The notes under the pieces: model-generated
Databases searched by the model: none
What the model saw: only the letters and a program-made list of their open reading frames with translations
Told to the model about the DNA's origin: nothing
From: Cunninghamella blakesleeana
Taxonomy: Eukaryota > Mucoromycota > Mucoromycetes > Mucorales > Cunninghamellaceae
Assembly: GCA_017871115.1 (NCBI GenBank)
Contig: JAFCIZ010000007.1
Location: 496,001 to 560,000 of the forward strand
Direction: 5' to 3'
DNA: 64,000 nt
Translations under genes and position numbers: made by a program
Shown: piece by piece, positions 39,699 to 51,198 of the stretch
Numbering within the stretch: the stretch's first letter is position 1
Layout of the letters: each line of letters begins with the position of its first letter

Positions 39699-41824
39699 CT
39701 ATTGAGTAATAATTTCAGCTTGGTTATTATTGTTCATATTATTACTATTATTATTAGCAACAGCTTGTTCTCTTCGTTTAATAGTGCTTGCAAGTACTTG
39801 AGATCGGAAAGATAAACCTTTGGTACGTTCAATAACTTGCTGATAAACTGAAGTAACAGGAGTATTCATGATGACAGTGTTTTCTTCGAAATCAATCTTG
39901 GCATCCACACGAGTATCACGAATCAAGTTAACAATCCATTTTTCACCTTCTTCTTGATTTAAATTAAGTGTTTGACACATTTCATTAATATTGATCTTTT
40001 GATGGATACGGCAATAAGTTTCAGAAATAAATTGTCTTGCATTTTCCATAAAATCTTCTTCAGTGGCGGCAAGGAAGAAGTCGTGGCTAAGAACATATTC
40101 ACATTCTTTTAATTTCTTTTGTGCACCTTCAAAGTCAAAATCAATAAAGAGAGCTTGGATAAATTCGGTCACGGGGTCACGGTATTCATAGGCTTCTTGT
40201 TCAATGATTTTTACTAATTCTTTCATTTGACTCTTACGGCGGCGGTTGATCACAACAGCAGTGGCTAAATAACGTAATACCCAAGGGCAAGTGGTTTGAA
40301 TCGTGTTGATATATTGGGGAGCAAAGAACATGTCAACAATACCATCTCGTCCTTTAGGATGATTGAAGAAAATGAATAAAGACCAGTGAATAAGCCAAGT
40401 ACGTTGTTGAAGTTGATGAAGTGGTGAGTTGAAGTTCTAAAAAAAACAGAAATTAAAAAAATATATAAGATGAATATCCTTTTGGTTCCTTTCGCTCTTT
40501 CTCTTCCTTTGTTTATTATTTTATTTCTTACCTTTTGATCAATGATTTCACGTAATTTTTGCATTTCTTCTAAAGCAGCATCCCAATTACCAGTCAAAAT
40601 TTCAGCAGCCATTTTACCCCATGAAGCAGAAAGGGAACGTTCATTATCAGTAGACTGTATTATTATTATTATTATTTTAAAAAAAAAAGAAATAGATAAA
40701 AATAATAATAAAAATATAAACAAATATATAAACAGTTAATAAAATTAAAAGAAACATTCATCTATTATTATTATTATTATTATTATTATTTACCAATACG
40801 CGGAAATGATAGAGCATATCGGCAGCACCTCCATAATCACCAGTACTATATTGGAATTGACCGAATTCATATAAAATATTGATAGTATCTTCATTAATCT
40901 AAAATAATAAGCATAAAGAGTATATATAGATATAAAAAATGTAAAATAGATCATTATTATTAACATTGTTAAATATACAAATAAAATGCCATTTTTAAAA
41001 ATGGACCAACTTTATGTGTATAAACTTACATTGAAATTTGCCTTTAAATATTCTAAATTTTGAGCTTTGTCTTGACGTAAAGCAGCAACAACTTCGGGTT
41101 TTTCAAATACTGACATAATCTTTTGTACATTGGCTTGCATATCTTCGAGTTTAGCTAATACTTTTTCTCTTTTTTCAGTAAATTCTATATAAAAAAATAA
41201 AAAAAAAATAGCAATAACATATATTAGTTGATCTATTCACCCTTTTTTTTAAAATTGATACATTTATATACTAATACACTTTTTTATAATAATAATAATA
41301 ATCATAATAATAATAACATATATCATATGTATAATGATATTTTTTACTGATATTATTATATTTTTATTGTATATACACATATTCACAATTATTAATATTA
41401 TTTTTTTTGAATAAAATAAAATATTTTTTTTCTTTATATATATATAGTAATATGTTATACCTTTAGGTACCTCTTCGGTATTGTTGATTTTTTGATATAA
41501 TTCCAAAATAAAATCGACCATGTTTGAGTTACTGAATAAATCGTATTTTGCCTTCATTAAATCTTCAGAATCATATATCTATTTTATTTTATTTTTATTT
41601 CAAATAGAAACATTATAGAGAAAATTGTGTATGAGAATTAAATCCAGTGTTGACGCCACCTTTTTTATTATTATTATTATTATTTTATTTATTTATTTAT
41701 TAATTTTTAAAAAAAGGTTTTTATTTTTTACTTCATTTTTTTCCAAAAATTCGATTAAAGGAAAGATGAGATGACGATCCAAGAAAGGAATCATACGCAT
41801 AGTTAAATCATGTTGAGCCGACAT
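39699..41824 (-). CDS. eIF3e: Translation initiation factor eIF3 subunit e (INT6)
   Basis: Six exons: 41824-41732, 41578-41461, 41184-41030, 40898-40794, 40654-40532 and 40436-39699, giving 443 residues (human INT6 has 445). The N-terminal [28 protein letters not shown] is the family's characteristic start. The middle is helical-repeat ([39 protein letters not shown]). The C-terminal PCI domain spans about residues 210-400 ([36 protein letters not shown]). Known: eIF3e is a PCI subunit of the eIF3 scaffold. The tail is a short Asn-rich extension. Complete, no anomaly. Confidence 0.95.
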
Positions 41825-42091
41825 GATGATTTTTATAGATTGAACAATAATAAAAAAGAAGGAAAGAAAAAAAAAAGTAGCAAGAAAAAAATTATAAAAA
41901 AAAAAAAGAGCCGGACTTTTAAATTTATTATTTTTTATATACATAAAAAAAAAAGAGGGCAAAAAGGCTTACGGCAGAACAATGATAATAGAAAAAAAAG
42001 TCCAATATTTCATTTTAATCTCCGATTTATAATACATCCTTATGTTTTTATGTGTATAAATCGTACCAAACATGCCCGTTAGACATTAGCT
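41825..42091. other. Promoter-side spacer of eIF3e
   Basis: Poly-A-rich sequence upstream of eIF3e, ending where the broken Fanzor-like frame stops. Nothing coding seen. Confidence 0.5.
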
Positions 42092-43080
42092 TCATATTTT
42101 CGTTGTAAATAAAAATACAACCCATTGTTTAATCAAAATTATAGGAGGATAAGTAGTATAATTAATATAATCACAACTAAATACAGGATCTATATCATTA
42201 CTATTCATCGTAACTTCATCTTTGTATCTAATATTAGTATTACTGAAATTTTCTTCTCGGTTCCAGATAATGTGACAAAAGGAGCATTCCAAAATACTGT
42301 TTGAGGTTTCTTTTATATCATCAATAGTAAATTCCTTTTTTTAAAAATATTTTTTAAACAATACAAACATACTTTTAACTTGTAATTTTTGTTAACTGCC
42401 GTCGCTAAAACCCGGTCTTTATTTTCTATTTTTTTTAATTGCTTTTCAAAAGGTTCATGAGCATCAGTGTTTCTTCCTTTTAAAATTGAACCAAAAGTTC
42501 TAGAACCAACGATTACTACATATATCTTTCCACTAGCTTTGTTTTAGTATTTTTGGCGCCGTAAACTTGCGTTTTTGCTCCAATATACAAATCTTCATTT
42601 TCTCATTAAAATTTAAATAGAAATCTTACTTGGTTTTCTTTATGCCATTGTAACGCAAAAAGTGTTGGTAGCCACTTGTATTCATTAGAAAGTGACTTTA
42701 CATACTAGTTGTTAAATACTGGGATGATATAAGGCAAACTTTATTTAATTTATTTGTTATCAAGCCTTGTTTTTATACAATTGAATAATTTTATCCTACC
42801 GTCGACACTAGATGTATTATAATATTCATCAGAACTAAACCACCGGGTACTTCTTCTATCTGTAGAAGTATAGGAATGAACGAACTCAATATCTTCAAAT
42901 CAAAACGAAAATGATTATTAACAAGTTGAGCTTGATAATAAACAAAACCTGAAGATACAATATTATATTCACCACATTATAGTATTGTACAATTGGCAAA
43001 GATGAGGAACAGAAAAAAGTCACCAGTTTTATAAAGATTCATAAAATAAATCCAGATTGCATTCATGCTTGGTAATTACT
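42092..43080 (-). pseudogene. Decayed Fanzor-like gene (eukaryotic TnpB-family RNA-guided nuclease)
   Basis: Broken frames on the minus strand that together read like the C-terminal half of a Fanzor. Order: 42899-42606, containing STRWFSSDEYYNTSSVDGRI and, after three stops, YKWLPTLFALQWHKENQVRF; then a shifted piece NEDLYIGAKTQVYGAKNTK (42599-42543); then 42540-42313 with KIYVVIVGSRTFGSILKG and YKLKVCLYC; then a last shift into 42334-42092 with CSFCHIIWNREENFSNTNI. CLYC plus CSFC resemble the four cysteines of the TnpB/Fanzor zinc ribbon. WNREEN sits where the family has WNRDxNAxxN, so the RuvC-III Asp is Glu. NKNYKLK replaces the (D/E)EYxTSK motif. At least three frame changes and three in-frame stops make it inactive. 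A degenerate DPG-like spot lies near 42975. The match is from memory of the family, not from a search. Confidence 0.62.
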
Positions 43081-43801
43081 AGCATCAAATCTTATCAATA
43101 TAGCTATATTTGAATACTAGATTAAACGTATGTATATCGATAATTATTTTTTTAGTAATCATTTGCATTAGGATTTAATTGTTGAAAAGTAATATTTATA
43201 TGGTTTAAAATGACGAATAATACTTTATTATGAATGATAGACATTTATTTTTTATATTAGGAACGGATATTGGTTGTATAATTTTGTTTTTTTTTTTTTT
43301 GGTGTTGATATCATTTAATGAGTATATTTGATTAATACTATTAAATTTTGTTTTGAAGTTTCTCCAATTTGGTTGCTAATCGTTATCATACTATTTTTAT
43401 TAATTTTCAAAAGAAATATTCCTGTAAAGCAATGCCTTTATCTATTTATATTATAAAGAATATAATGTGTCATCGTCGATAATATATTGAATTTTTTTAT
43501 AAATCGAATAAATGGTTGTTTTTTTATTTTTTCATTAATTCCAACAAGTTAGTTCATGCGCTGTTCAAAATTTTCTAACTGACTGCAGATTATTATAAAT
43601 TATTTTAGCTAATTCTACGTTTCTTATTACTAAATTATCAGACGCTACAGGCAATATTCCAATATTCTAGTTCATAATAAAGTTGCCGATGATTAATTAT
43701 TGACCATCAGAAAATCCATCAGACACAGCATGGTCTGTATAATTTTTTTTTTGTCATAAACACAAACAGATATTGCTAATTTTAGTTGTAAGGAGATTCA
43801 G

Positions 43802-43832
<31 letters not shown>

Positions 43833-44480
43833 TGCTGTCTTTAAAATTTCATTGGTAATTTCAACCGTTTAAATTGGTTCAAACATACAATAAATTCTGT
43901 ATAATATATCAATGTCAAATGATACTAATAATCATAATAATAATAAATTAATATAAGTTAAGATATGTGAAATGAGAGGAATTGGAATACCTAGGCTATT
44001 ATTTATACATACATGATAGTAATAAAATAAATTAATCTTTTTTTAACAAGTAAAAATGATTACAAAACTAAGTAATACTATTTTCCAACGCGTTTTGTAC
44101 GCACTTTATATTTTTCTTAGATTTTACTATAGATTTCAATATATTAAAGTAATAATAGTGCTTATTCAATAATCAATATATAATAAATAATTATAAAACA
44201 ATAATTAATTATTTTATTAAATATAGCTCTTAATGAATAAAATTAATAAAGTTATAGATTATAAAAAATAGCCTTTATTAACTTATTTTATGCATCAAGT
44301 TTATATCAAATAAAAATTAAAAATTTAGGGATAATTTGATTGGTTAATATAATTGAAATTGAGTTATCAAACTTTTGGCAAGTCACTACAAAATGTTTTC
44401 ACTGTAGCTTTAAATTTTTTTTTTCCATTCTTTCTTACCCCTTTTTCTTCTACATCCTTCTTTTTCTCTTTAAAAAAAAA
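43081..44480. other. Mixed-texture region, possible remains of the same element
   Basis: This stretch has the same unrepetitive texture as the broken Fanzor-like gene. Short minus-strand stretches (around 43340-43420 and 43600-43720) read as protein-like but are broken by stops; they could be its N-terminal half or unrelated debris. One (TA)n tract lies at 43809-43831. The last 90 bases are a T-rich leader of the small coiled-coil gene. No terminal inverted repeats were recognised. Confidence 0.35.
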
Positions 44481-44762
44481 ATGTCAGACTCTGAAAATTT
44501 ACTTGAAACCATCCCAGTGAATATTGTTATTGATTCTTTAAAAAAGCAAATTGAAGAATTAAAATCACTTCAATCTCAAGCTACCTTTCACCCCAATCAA
44601 CCTCCTTCTTCTGGAACTTTATATGATCATGAAAGTCAACAAAAAATAAAACAACTTGAAGATGAAAATGCCAATTTACGTAGTATCAATGCAAAAAAAG
44701 AATATCAAATTGAAATGCTATTAAAAACATTGGATTCTTATGATAAACTTTATAAAAAATAA
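44481..44762 (+). CDS. Small leucine-zipper-like protein
   Basis: Single exon, 93 residues, starting at an ATG after a T-rich leader that ends in poly-A. An upstream in-frame extension to 44340 exists but translates into a hydrophobic Phe-rich stretch typical of leader sequence, so I start at 44481. Seen: an acidic N-terminus, helix SLKKQIEELKSLQS, a Pro/Ser linker, then a coiled coil from about residue 50 to the end (IKQLEDENANLRSINAKKEY...). Family not recognised. It converges on the eL15 gene with 154 bp between stops. Confidence 0.65.
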   Translation: MSDSENLLETIPVNIVIDSLKKQIEELKSLQSQATFHPNQPPSSGTLYDHESQQKIKQLEDENANLRSINAKKEYQIEMLLKTLDSYDKLYKK

Positions 44763-44916
44763 AAATTATAATTTTTCTTTAGTATTATTATTATTATTAT
44801 TGTTATTATCAGTGTTATTGTTGTTGTTACTAATTTATTTTATTATTGTAATTGAATAAATGAAGAAAGAAAAAAAAAAAAAGAGATAAACTATACAAAA
44901 ATTATAATCATTTATT

Positions 44917-45987
44917 TTAGCGATAACGACGAAGAGATAAAGTATTTCTTCGTTTCCAGTTAGAGTGTCTACCAGCCCCACGAGTTTTAGAGTAAGAATG
45001 GCCTTTTCCTTTACCTCGTGATTTTTTACCAATAGCAGTTAAACCACGAGCTTCACGACGTTTATGTACAGCATCTACGATCCAGTTGATACGAGGATCA
45101 CGACGAATAGCTTTATGATTAGGGTCCACAAGAATTACTTCAAAGTATTTATAAGTGGCATCTTGGTTAATCCAATAAGAATTCAATACACGTAAATTAG
45201 CACATTTTCTGCCAACTCTTTCTTCGGCTGTGGATTGTAAAGATCGTTGGTATTTTAATTGGTTGACCCCTTCGTTCACTGGTTTACCATAAGTAGCACC
45301 TTTAGGAGCAGGTCGTTTACGTCCACCACGTCGTACTCGAATACGATAAATCACAAATCCTTGCTTAGCTTTATATCCCAATCTACGAGCCTTATCAGGT
45401 CGGCTGGGTCTTGATGCACGATGAATTACATTCAATTGTCTATTAAAATAAAATAAAAATAGAAGAAAAGAATATATCCAAAAACATAATTATCATCAAA
45501 GAGTTTTTTGATTTTAATTTTTTATCCAAATTCAAAATTATTAAAATAAAATATAATCATATTAATATTAATGATAATAATAATAAATTATGAATAAAAA
45601 AAATAAAAACAATAAACAACAATGAAGAATAAGTTATGTGATATATAAGGGAATATGTGAGTTATGCGTTCATAATAGTACTTTTGTTCATTGGATGAAT
45701 TTTAACTTGAATCATAAAATATGATCCAAAGTATTCAAGCCTAAATGAATCAATAAGAGAATACATATGCATATATTTATTCTTTAAAGATTCCTAGTAC
45801 CTATATTCCCAACATCTTACACGAAGTAAGAAGCGTAATACATCAGATTGTTTCTTTTTTTGAAGTTCTTCAAGATATTTATAAGCTATTTTAAAATAAT
45901 AAAAGAAAAATAGATAAGTTTTCATTCTTTGATCATTATTGAATTTTATTTATTTATTATAAAAAAAGATATAAACTTACCACCCAT
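44917..45987 (-). CDS. RPL15: 60S ribosomal protein L15 (eL15)
   Basis: Three exons: 45987-45981, 45885-45801 and 45439-44917, giving exactly 204 residues, the family length. N-terminus [21 protein letters not shown], then [40 protein letters not shown] and a basic C-terminus ending LSLRRYR. Known: eL15 is an rRNA-binding core protein of the large subunit. Odd: the first coding exon is 7 nt (ATGGGTG), so only Met-Gly and one base precede the first intron. Upstream is a GGGTCGGGTCGTT motif (46109-46121) that may be part of its promoter. Confidence 0.96.
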
Positions 45988-46191
45988 TGTATATTATTGA
46001 TAAATATTTAAATATAAAATATGAAAAAGCGAAAAAGAGAAGGGGGAAAAACAATAAAACCCATTTTTTTATAAAAAAAAAATAAAAAATAAAAAGCCAC
46101 TTGAAAAGGGTCGGGTCGTTAAAAATAAATTTACAAATCCCACAACTTTAATCAGATAGCGATTCTTTAACAAAGGTAATAAAACAACCCT

Positions 46192-46227
46192 ATTTTTGAT
46201 CATTTATATGTATAAATGATCAAAAAT
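46192..46227. repeat. Perfect 17-bp inverted repeat with 2-bp loop
   Basis: ATTTTTGATCATTTATA (46192-46208), then TG, then its exact reverse complement (46211-46227). It would form a strong hairpin. It lies 205 bp upstream of the eL15 start and just ahead of the orphan frame, so it could be a dimer-binding operator or a terminator hairpin; neither is shown. Confidence 0.85.
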
Positions 46228-46252
46228 AACATTCTTAATAAAAAATTATGGT

Positions 46253-46546
46253 TTGTCATTCTTTTTATATAGTGGGTATGAATCTCTAGATAAATTTATA
46301 AATACCCAGGATTATCTTATGGTATTTTCCTACTTTTATGAAATGACAATACAAGTAATATATTCAAATTTCAAGTCGATTTGTCTACTTGTGTCGAGAA
46401 AATTAAATATTCAACAACTGACAGATATTCAAGATCGTTTTATAAAAATTGACCTATATTTAGAGAATAATGATATTATGAAACTGTTAAAAAATATCGA
46501 TTCAATTCGTTTATTATTTGTGGAAATATATTATCGTTCAGTTTGA
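46253..46546 (+). CDS. Orphan open frame, possible gene or gene fragment
   Basis: An open frame of up to 97 codons without low complexity, unusual for this genome's spacers. The first in-frame ATG is at 46319, giving 76 residues (MVFSYFYEMTIQVIYS...). Ahead of it, ATATAG at 46262-46267 could be a splice acceptor, but I found no upstream exon with a start in phase. The C-terminal part (KLNIQQLTDIQDRFIKIDLY and on) looks like amphipathic helices. I do not recognise it. It may be a short helical protein or a fragment with a lost 5' end. Confidence 0.35.
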   Translation: MSFFLYSGYESLDKFINTQDYLMVFSYFYEMTIQVIYSNFKSICLLVSRKLNIQQLTDIQDRFIKIDLYLENNDIMKLLKNIDSIRLLFVEIYYRSV

Positions 46547-46633
46547 TATTAATTTTTAAATAACTCTCCACAAACAATTATTTTTTTTAAAACTTTATTA
46601 TTTCTATTTTAATTTTATTAATTTGTTCTACTT

Positions 46634-46672
<39 letters not shown>

Positions 46673-47030
46673 CACATATGTCAAAAAGAAAAAAAAGGAA
46701 GTTTATATAAAGATTTTCATTTCAGGTGCTATATTATACCAATCACCCCCCCCCCCTCCCTCACTCCCTTTTTTTTTCCACTGCCATATTTTATTTTTAT
46801 TTTATTTATATCAAACACTTTTATTATTTATTTTCATAAAAACTATAAAATAAAATAAAAATAAAGAATAAAAAGATGAAAAAGAATAAAATAAAAAAAT
46901 AAATAAAAAGAAAGAAATAGAATGGTATAAAGTTAAAAAGAAAATACATGATAACTTGTTCAATTAAAGAATAATAATTAAAATAAGAAAAAATGTTGAA
47001 TATATATTTGATAATTTTTTTTGTTGCTTT

Positions 47031-49369
47031 TTAAGCTAATAATTTAGAATTTAATTCCTTTTCAAGTTCTTGTAAAAGTTCGGCATCATTATGATCATCC
47101 AAAATTAATTTCGATTTACAAGTAGATTGAGCACGAGAAGAGGTTGGGGTTGTTAAAGGAGTAGAGGTGGTTGAAGAATTAGGGGAAGTATATGAAGAAG
47201 TAAAAGAATCTTTGTGTTTTAAAGGTGATGAGGTAGGTGTGGGTGATTTAGGACTTGAAATTTCATTTTCGTTGTCTTCTTCATTATCATTATTATTCTT
47301 GGACAATGATAAGAAATCAAATAAATTATTTGCATCTTGAGCTTGAACTATATCATCATATTGCTATAAATAATTAATAATATAAATAAAATAAAAAAAG
47401 GAAGATGTAAGTATTTTTTTTCAATTTGTTTTATTATTTATTTATCTATTTATTTATCTATACACATACTCCACGATAATGACCACCAACAAATACAAGA
47501 GGTAATTGAGTAGATTTTCCGTTTGTTTCCTTTCTCATATGTTGTAAAGCAGGTTCACTTTTAGCTACATCAATGATCTTATATTGTATTTTTGAACTAG
47601 ATAATAACGTTTGAATAGCTTCCTGATTTCTCTTAACAGTTGAATTTGCAGAGACACTACTAACGTAAACATGAATAGCATGAGGATTTTTTGGTAAAAG
47701 ATCTGGTTGGTCGTCTAAGGAAGGCATAGTTGGCCAACGAAAGACTTTACTTCCAGGTCCACCTGTTTTACGTAAAGGAGCTACTATGGTTGATGCATTA
47801 CTATTATTGGTAGATGATGGTAAAGAGGGAGAAGATTGTTTTGTATAATGGGAGGAAGGAGGATTAGACGAAAAAGAGGAAGGTAAAGGATGATTATTGG
47901 TAATAATGATACTATTTCTCTTTTGAATATGTTGACGAATTTCCTTTTGTTGATCTTGCTTCATTGATGATAATTGTTCACGATGTGATTTTTGTAAGTA
48001 AGCTACTTGTTGAGAATGATCATGTTCTGATTGTTCAAATTCTCGTAACAATTTTTCTACTTCGTTGTTCATATCATTTTTAGCTCTCTTTTCAGCTTCT
48101 ACTAATCTTTGTTTAAGCTGTTGCAAGTCATGTTCATGGCGAGTAGTTAATTGACCAAGTGCTTGAGATTGGTTTTGTTCCAATGTTTTCATAGCTTGTT
48201 GATGTTGTTTTTTTAAATCCATTAACGACTGTTGATGTAAAACCAACTCGCGATCTTTTTCTGCAATAGCTTGAGCATGGGTTTCAAGAACAGCTTCATG
48301 TTGTTTCTTTTGAGCCTGGAGATATCATTACAATTTGAGTATTTTTTTTAAAAAAAAAAAAGTAATAAAAAAATTAGATCTAAACTCAGAACTATAAATT
48401 ATACTTTTTATCCCTGCATTAAAATGTATATTTTACCTCCAATTGCTGATTTAAATCTTCTAATTTTTGAATCATCAATCTATCGTTTTCAAGATCAATG
48501 GTTAAACGATTTAATCTTTTTTGACGTTCTTGATCGCTTGACTTGCTATTGTTTTTAGGAGTACGATCTCTTCTTGTTAATTCGGAACGTAGTTCTGCCA
48601 GTTCAGCTTCTTTATCAGCTAATCTTTTTTGAGCTTCATCATTCTAAGTTAAAAAAATAAAATGGTATGATTAATAATAAAATAAAATAAAATTTAATCT
48701 TTACTGTTTTTTACCGTCTTTTTAAGCTGATCTAATTGAGCAGAGACTTCTTCTAAAGCAGGTTTAATTAATTCCGCTCTTTCAGCTTGCCATTGTAATT
48801 GCAATTCTTTAATTTGTTCTTCTTTTGATTGTAATAACTCTTCTTTTTCAGCTAATAGCTTTGATTCCACTTCTTCTTCATGGTTCATTTTAGATAATAA
48901 AAGCTGGATTTCTTTTTCTTTTTCTTCAAGCAAACGCTCTTTTTGTTGTAAAGTAGCCAACGTCTCTTTATTTCTTTTTTCCATTTCAGTAATCATCTCC
49001 TCATCTTCAATGGATTTATTATTACTATTATTATTGGCTGTGGAATCCAACTGCTGCCTTAATTGTGCTAATTCTGCCGATTGTCTTGCTATTACATCCA
49101 AATGTTCGTCATTCTAGGAATTTTTTTAAAAAATAATAACAAAATAAATGAAATCCTTGGTGAATATAAAGACAAAAAAAAAATATAAAAAGGCATTACC
49201 ATTGCTATTTTTTTTTTTATATAAATACCTTTGATTTTAATTCGTGGTATTCTTGTTTCATTTGAGCAACAACTGTATCATTTTGAGTAATAGATCTTGA
49301 TTTTTCATTTAATCTATTTGATTTAATAGAAGCTGCCTTCTTTTTTTTACGTGATCCTAAACAAGGCAT
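47031..49369 (-). CDS. Coiled-coil protein with C-terminal SH3BGR (thioredoxin-like) domain
   Basis: Five exons: 49369-49229, 49113-48715, 48643-48437, 48315-47470 and 47363-47031, giving 641 residues. The N-terminus MPCLGSRKKKK has a Cys and Lys cluster that could be a membrane-association signal. Residues about 45-370 are long coiled coil. A Ser/Pro linker follows. From about residue 463 comes an SH3BGR/glutaredoxin-like fold: AIHVYVSSVSANSTVKRNQE, IQYKIIDVAKSEPALQHMRK, QLPLVFVGGHYRGQYDDIVQAQ. It lacks the CxxC active site of glutaredoxins, as SH3BGR proteins do, so it is probably a protein-binding module. The tail is Ser/Thr/Pro-rich and ends in a short acidic helix. Function unknown. Confidence 0.85.
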
Positions 49370-50617
49370 GATATTATTTATATTTATATATATTTATTAT
49401 ATTAAAAAAAGAAAAAAATGATAATATAATAGAAATGTGAAAAAAAAGAAAAAAGAAAGAAAAGGAATAATAACAATAAAATAAATATATTTATATAAAG
49501 GTTCCTTTTTTTTTTCAAGGAGGAAGGATAAAAAGACTATTTTTTTAAAAGGTTTATTATTATGTATTTGAATTAGTTTTTATAAAAAAAACATCTCTCC
49601 TTGACAGACATTATATATCCAAATTAATGTGAAAGAAACATGATCACTTTATAAAATCATTTGATTTTACTCCTTATTATTATTATTATTATTCTTGGGT
49701 TTTAAAGTGATGTTTTTGTTATTATTATTTATGGTTATGGATTAATATGTATACATTTATATTTTCACTCACACGCAACATAAAGAATAAATGAATTATT
49801 TTTCTCTCTTTCTTTCCTTCTTTCTCCCATTCCCCACTAGTAACCTCCTTGGCTGTTTTATATCAAGTTTTTTTTTTTTTATTTAACATCCTTCTTGTTT
49901 TTTTTTTTTAAATTTTAAATTTTTCATATTATTCTTTCCATGGATAGTTTAAATAATGCCTATATGTATAAAAAAAATATAAATAAGGGCATGACTAAAA
50001 ATGGAAATCTATCTTTTTTATCGGAGTTCTCTTTCTTATTCTCTCCTCCCCTTTTATATCTTCTTTTTACATGTGTCATAATTTGAATTTGTGCTTTTTA
50101 TATAAATATTTACTTTTGTCGATATAATCTGCTAAAAAAGAAATCCTATTTATTTCCCTCCACTTTTTTTTTTTTTTTTTTGCCTTAGTTTCCTCTCTTT
50201 TTTATATTTCAAGTATAAAAAAATAAATATATCGGCGTATTTATTGTTACTGGAGTTGTGATCGCTGTATCATGGTAGCAATAGGATTTCGATTAAATAT
50301 TACCTCCAAGAACATTCAGAGTTTTTTTTTTTCTATCTTTTTGATTAAACTGTATTTTGTAGCTCATAAAATTGTCTGATTTCTTTTTTTTTCTTTTAAA
50401 AAAGATGAATAAAAAGATTTACATATTTACTAATACGTATATAAACCATATTGATATAAATATAAAAAGAAAGTTGAGTTTTAAAAAGAAATAATATATA
50501 AAAAAAGTAAAAAGCTTTGATCTTTTTTGACGTTGTTGTATAATGATGTATCCAAATAAGGTAAAGTAACTGTAAATGTTGATTGTACGATGGAAAATTC
50601 GGTGTCCTATAATAATA

Positions 50618-50649
<32 letters not shown>

Positions 50650-51198
50650 TTCCATTTATAACTAATAAAGGGAATATACGTAATAATATTATATGTATGT
50701 ATTTTATACATTTTTACCTTATGTTCCTTGGTTTTTTTTTTTTTTTTGCCAAGAATAAGCTATTCCTTTATTTTTTTTAAAAGCGTATATGTAAGGGTAA
50801 TTTTCATTTTATTCATTTTTTTCTTATAATAATAATTTTATATGTAAGTAATATAATCAAACCTGATTTTTATTAGTAAAAAAAAAAGATTCTTTTAAAA
50901 TAAAAAAGAAATATAGAAAATGGTAAATAGATAATTAAATAACCTTTTAATGAATGGAGCTATTAGCGGCGTTTTAAAAAAATATTTATAATTTTTTTTT
51001 ATATAAAAGTGATTTTTTTTCTCTCCCGTTCCCCGTTCCTTTTTTTTTTCTCTCTTCCCTTCAACTATTTTTTTCTCTCTCACTCTCTCACTCTCCCCCT
51101 TATATATTCTGTTTTATTTTATTTCGAAACAAAACAAACAAACAAACAAAAAAAAATAGTTCAGCTTATAGTTTATTATATTTTTAAAAAAAGAGAAT
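49370..51198. other. Divergent AT-rich spacer
   Basis: 1.8 kb between two divergent genes. Poly-T, poly-A and (ATA)n tracts (50614-50650) and pyrimidine-rich patches (49800-49850, 51010-51105) suggest promoters at both ends. No coding sequence was supported. Confidence 0.55.

Larger units (their letters stand above)
45988..47030. other. Spacer upstream of eL15
   Basis: Contains the eL15 promoter, a perfect 17-bp inverted repeat at 46192-46227, the orphan frame at 46253-46546, a (TA)n tract at 46638-46670, and a C-run at 46746-46756. Otherwise AT-rich. Confidence 0.5.

Noticed and set aside
42335..42372. A possible 38-nt intron (GTATGT...AAAAAG) in the Fanzor-like relic that would restore the frame
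   Set aside because: It would remove CLYC, the likely first cysteine pair of the zinc ribbon, and is shorter than any other intron in the window. A frameshift explains the data better.
44340..44480. N-terminal extension of the small coiled-coil protein
   Set aside because: It translates to Phe/Leu-rich leader-like sequence; the ATG at 44481 after the T-rich leader is more plausible.
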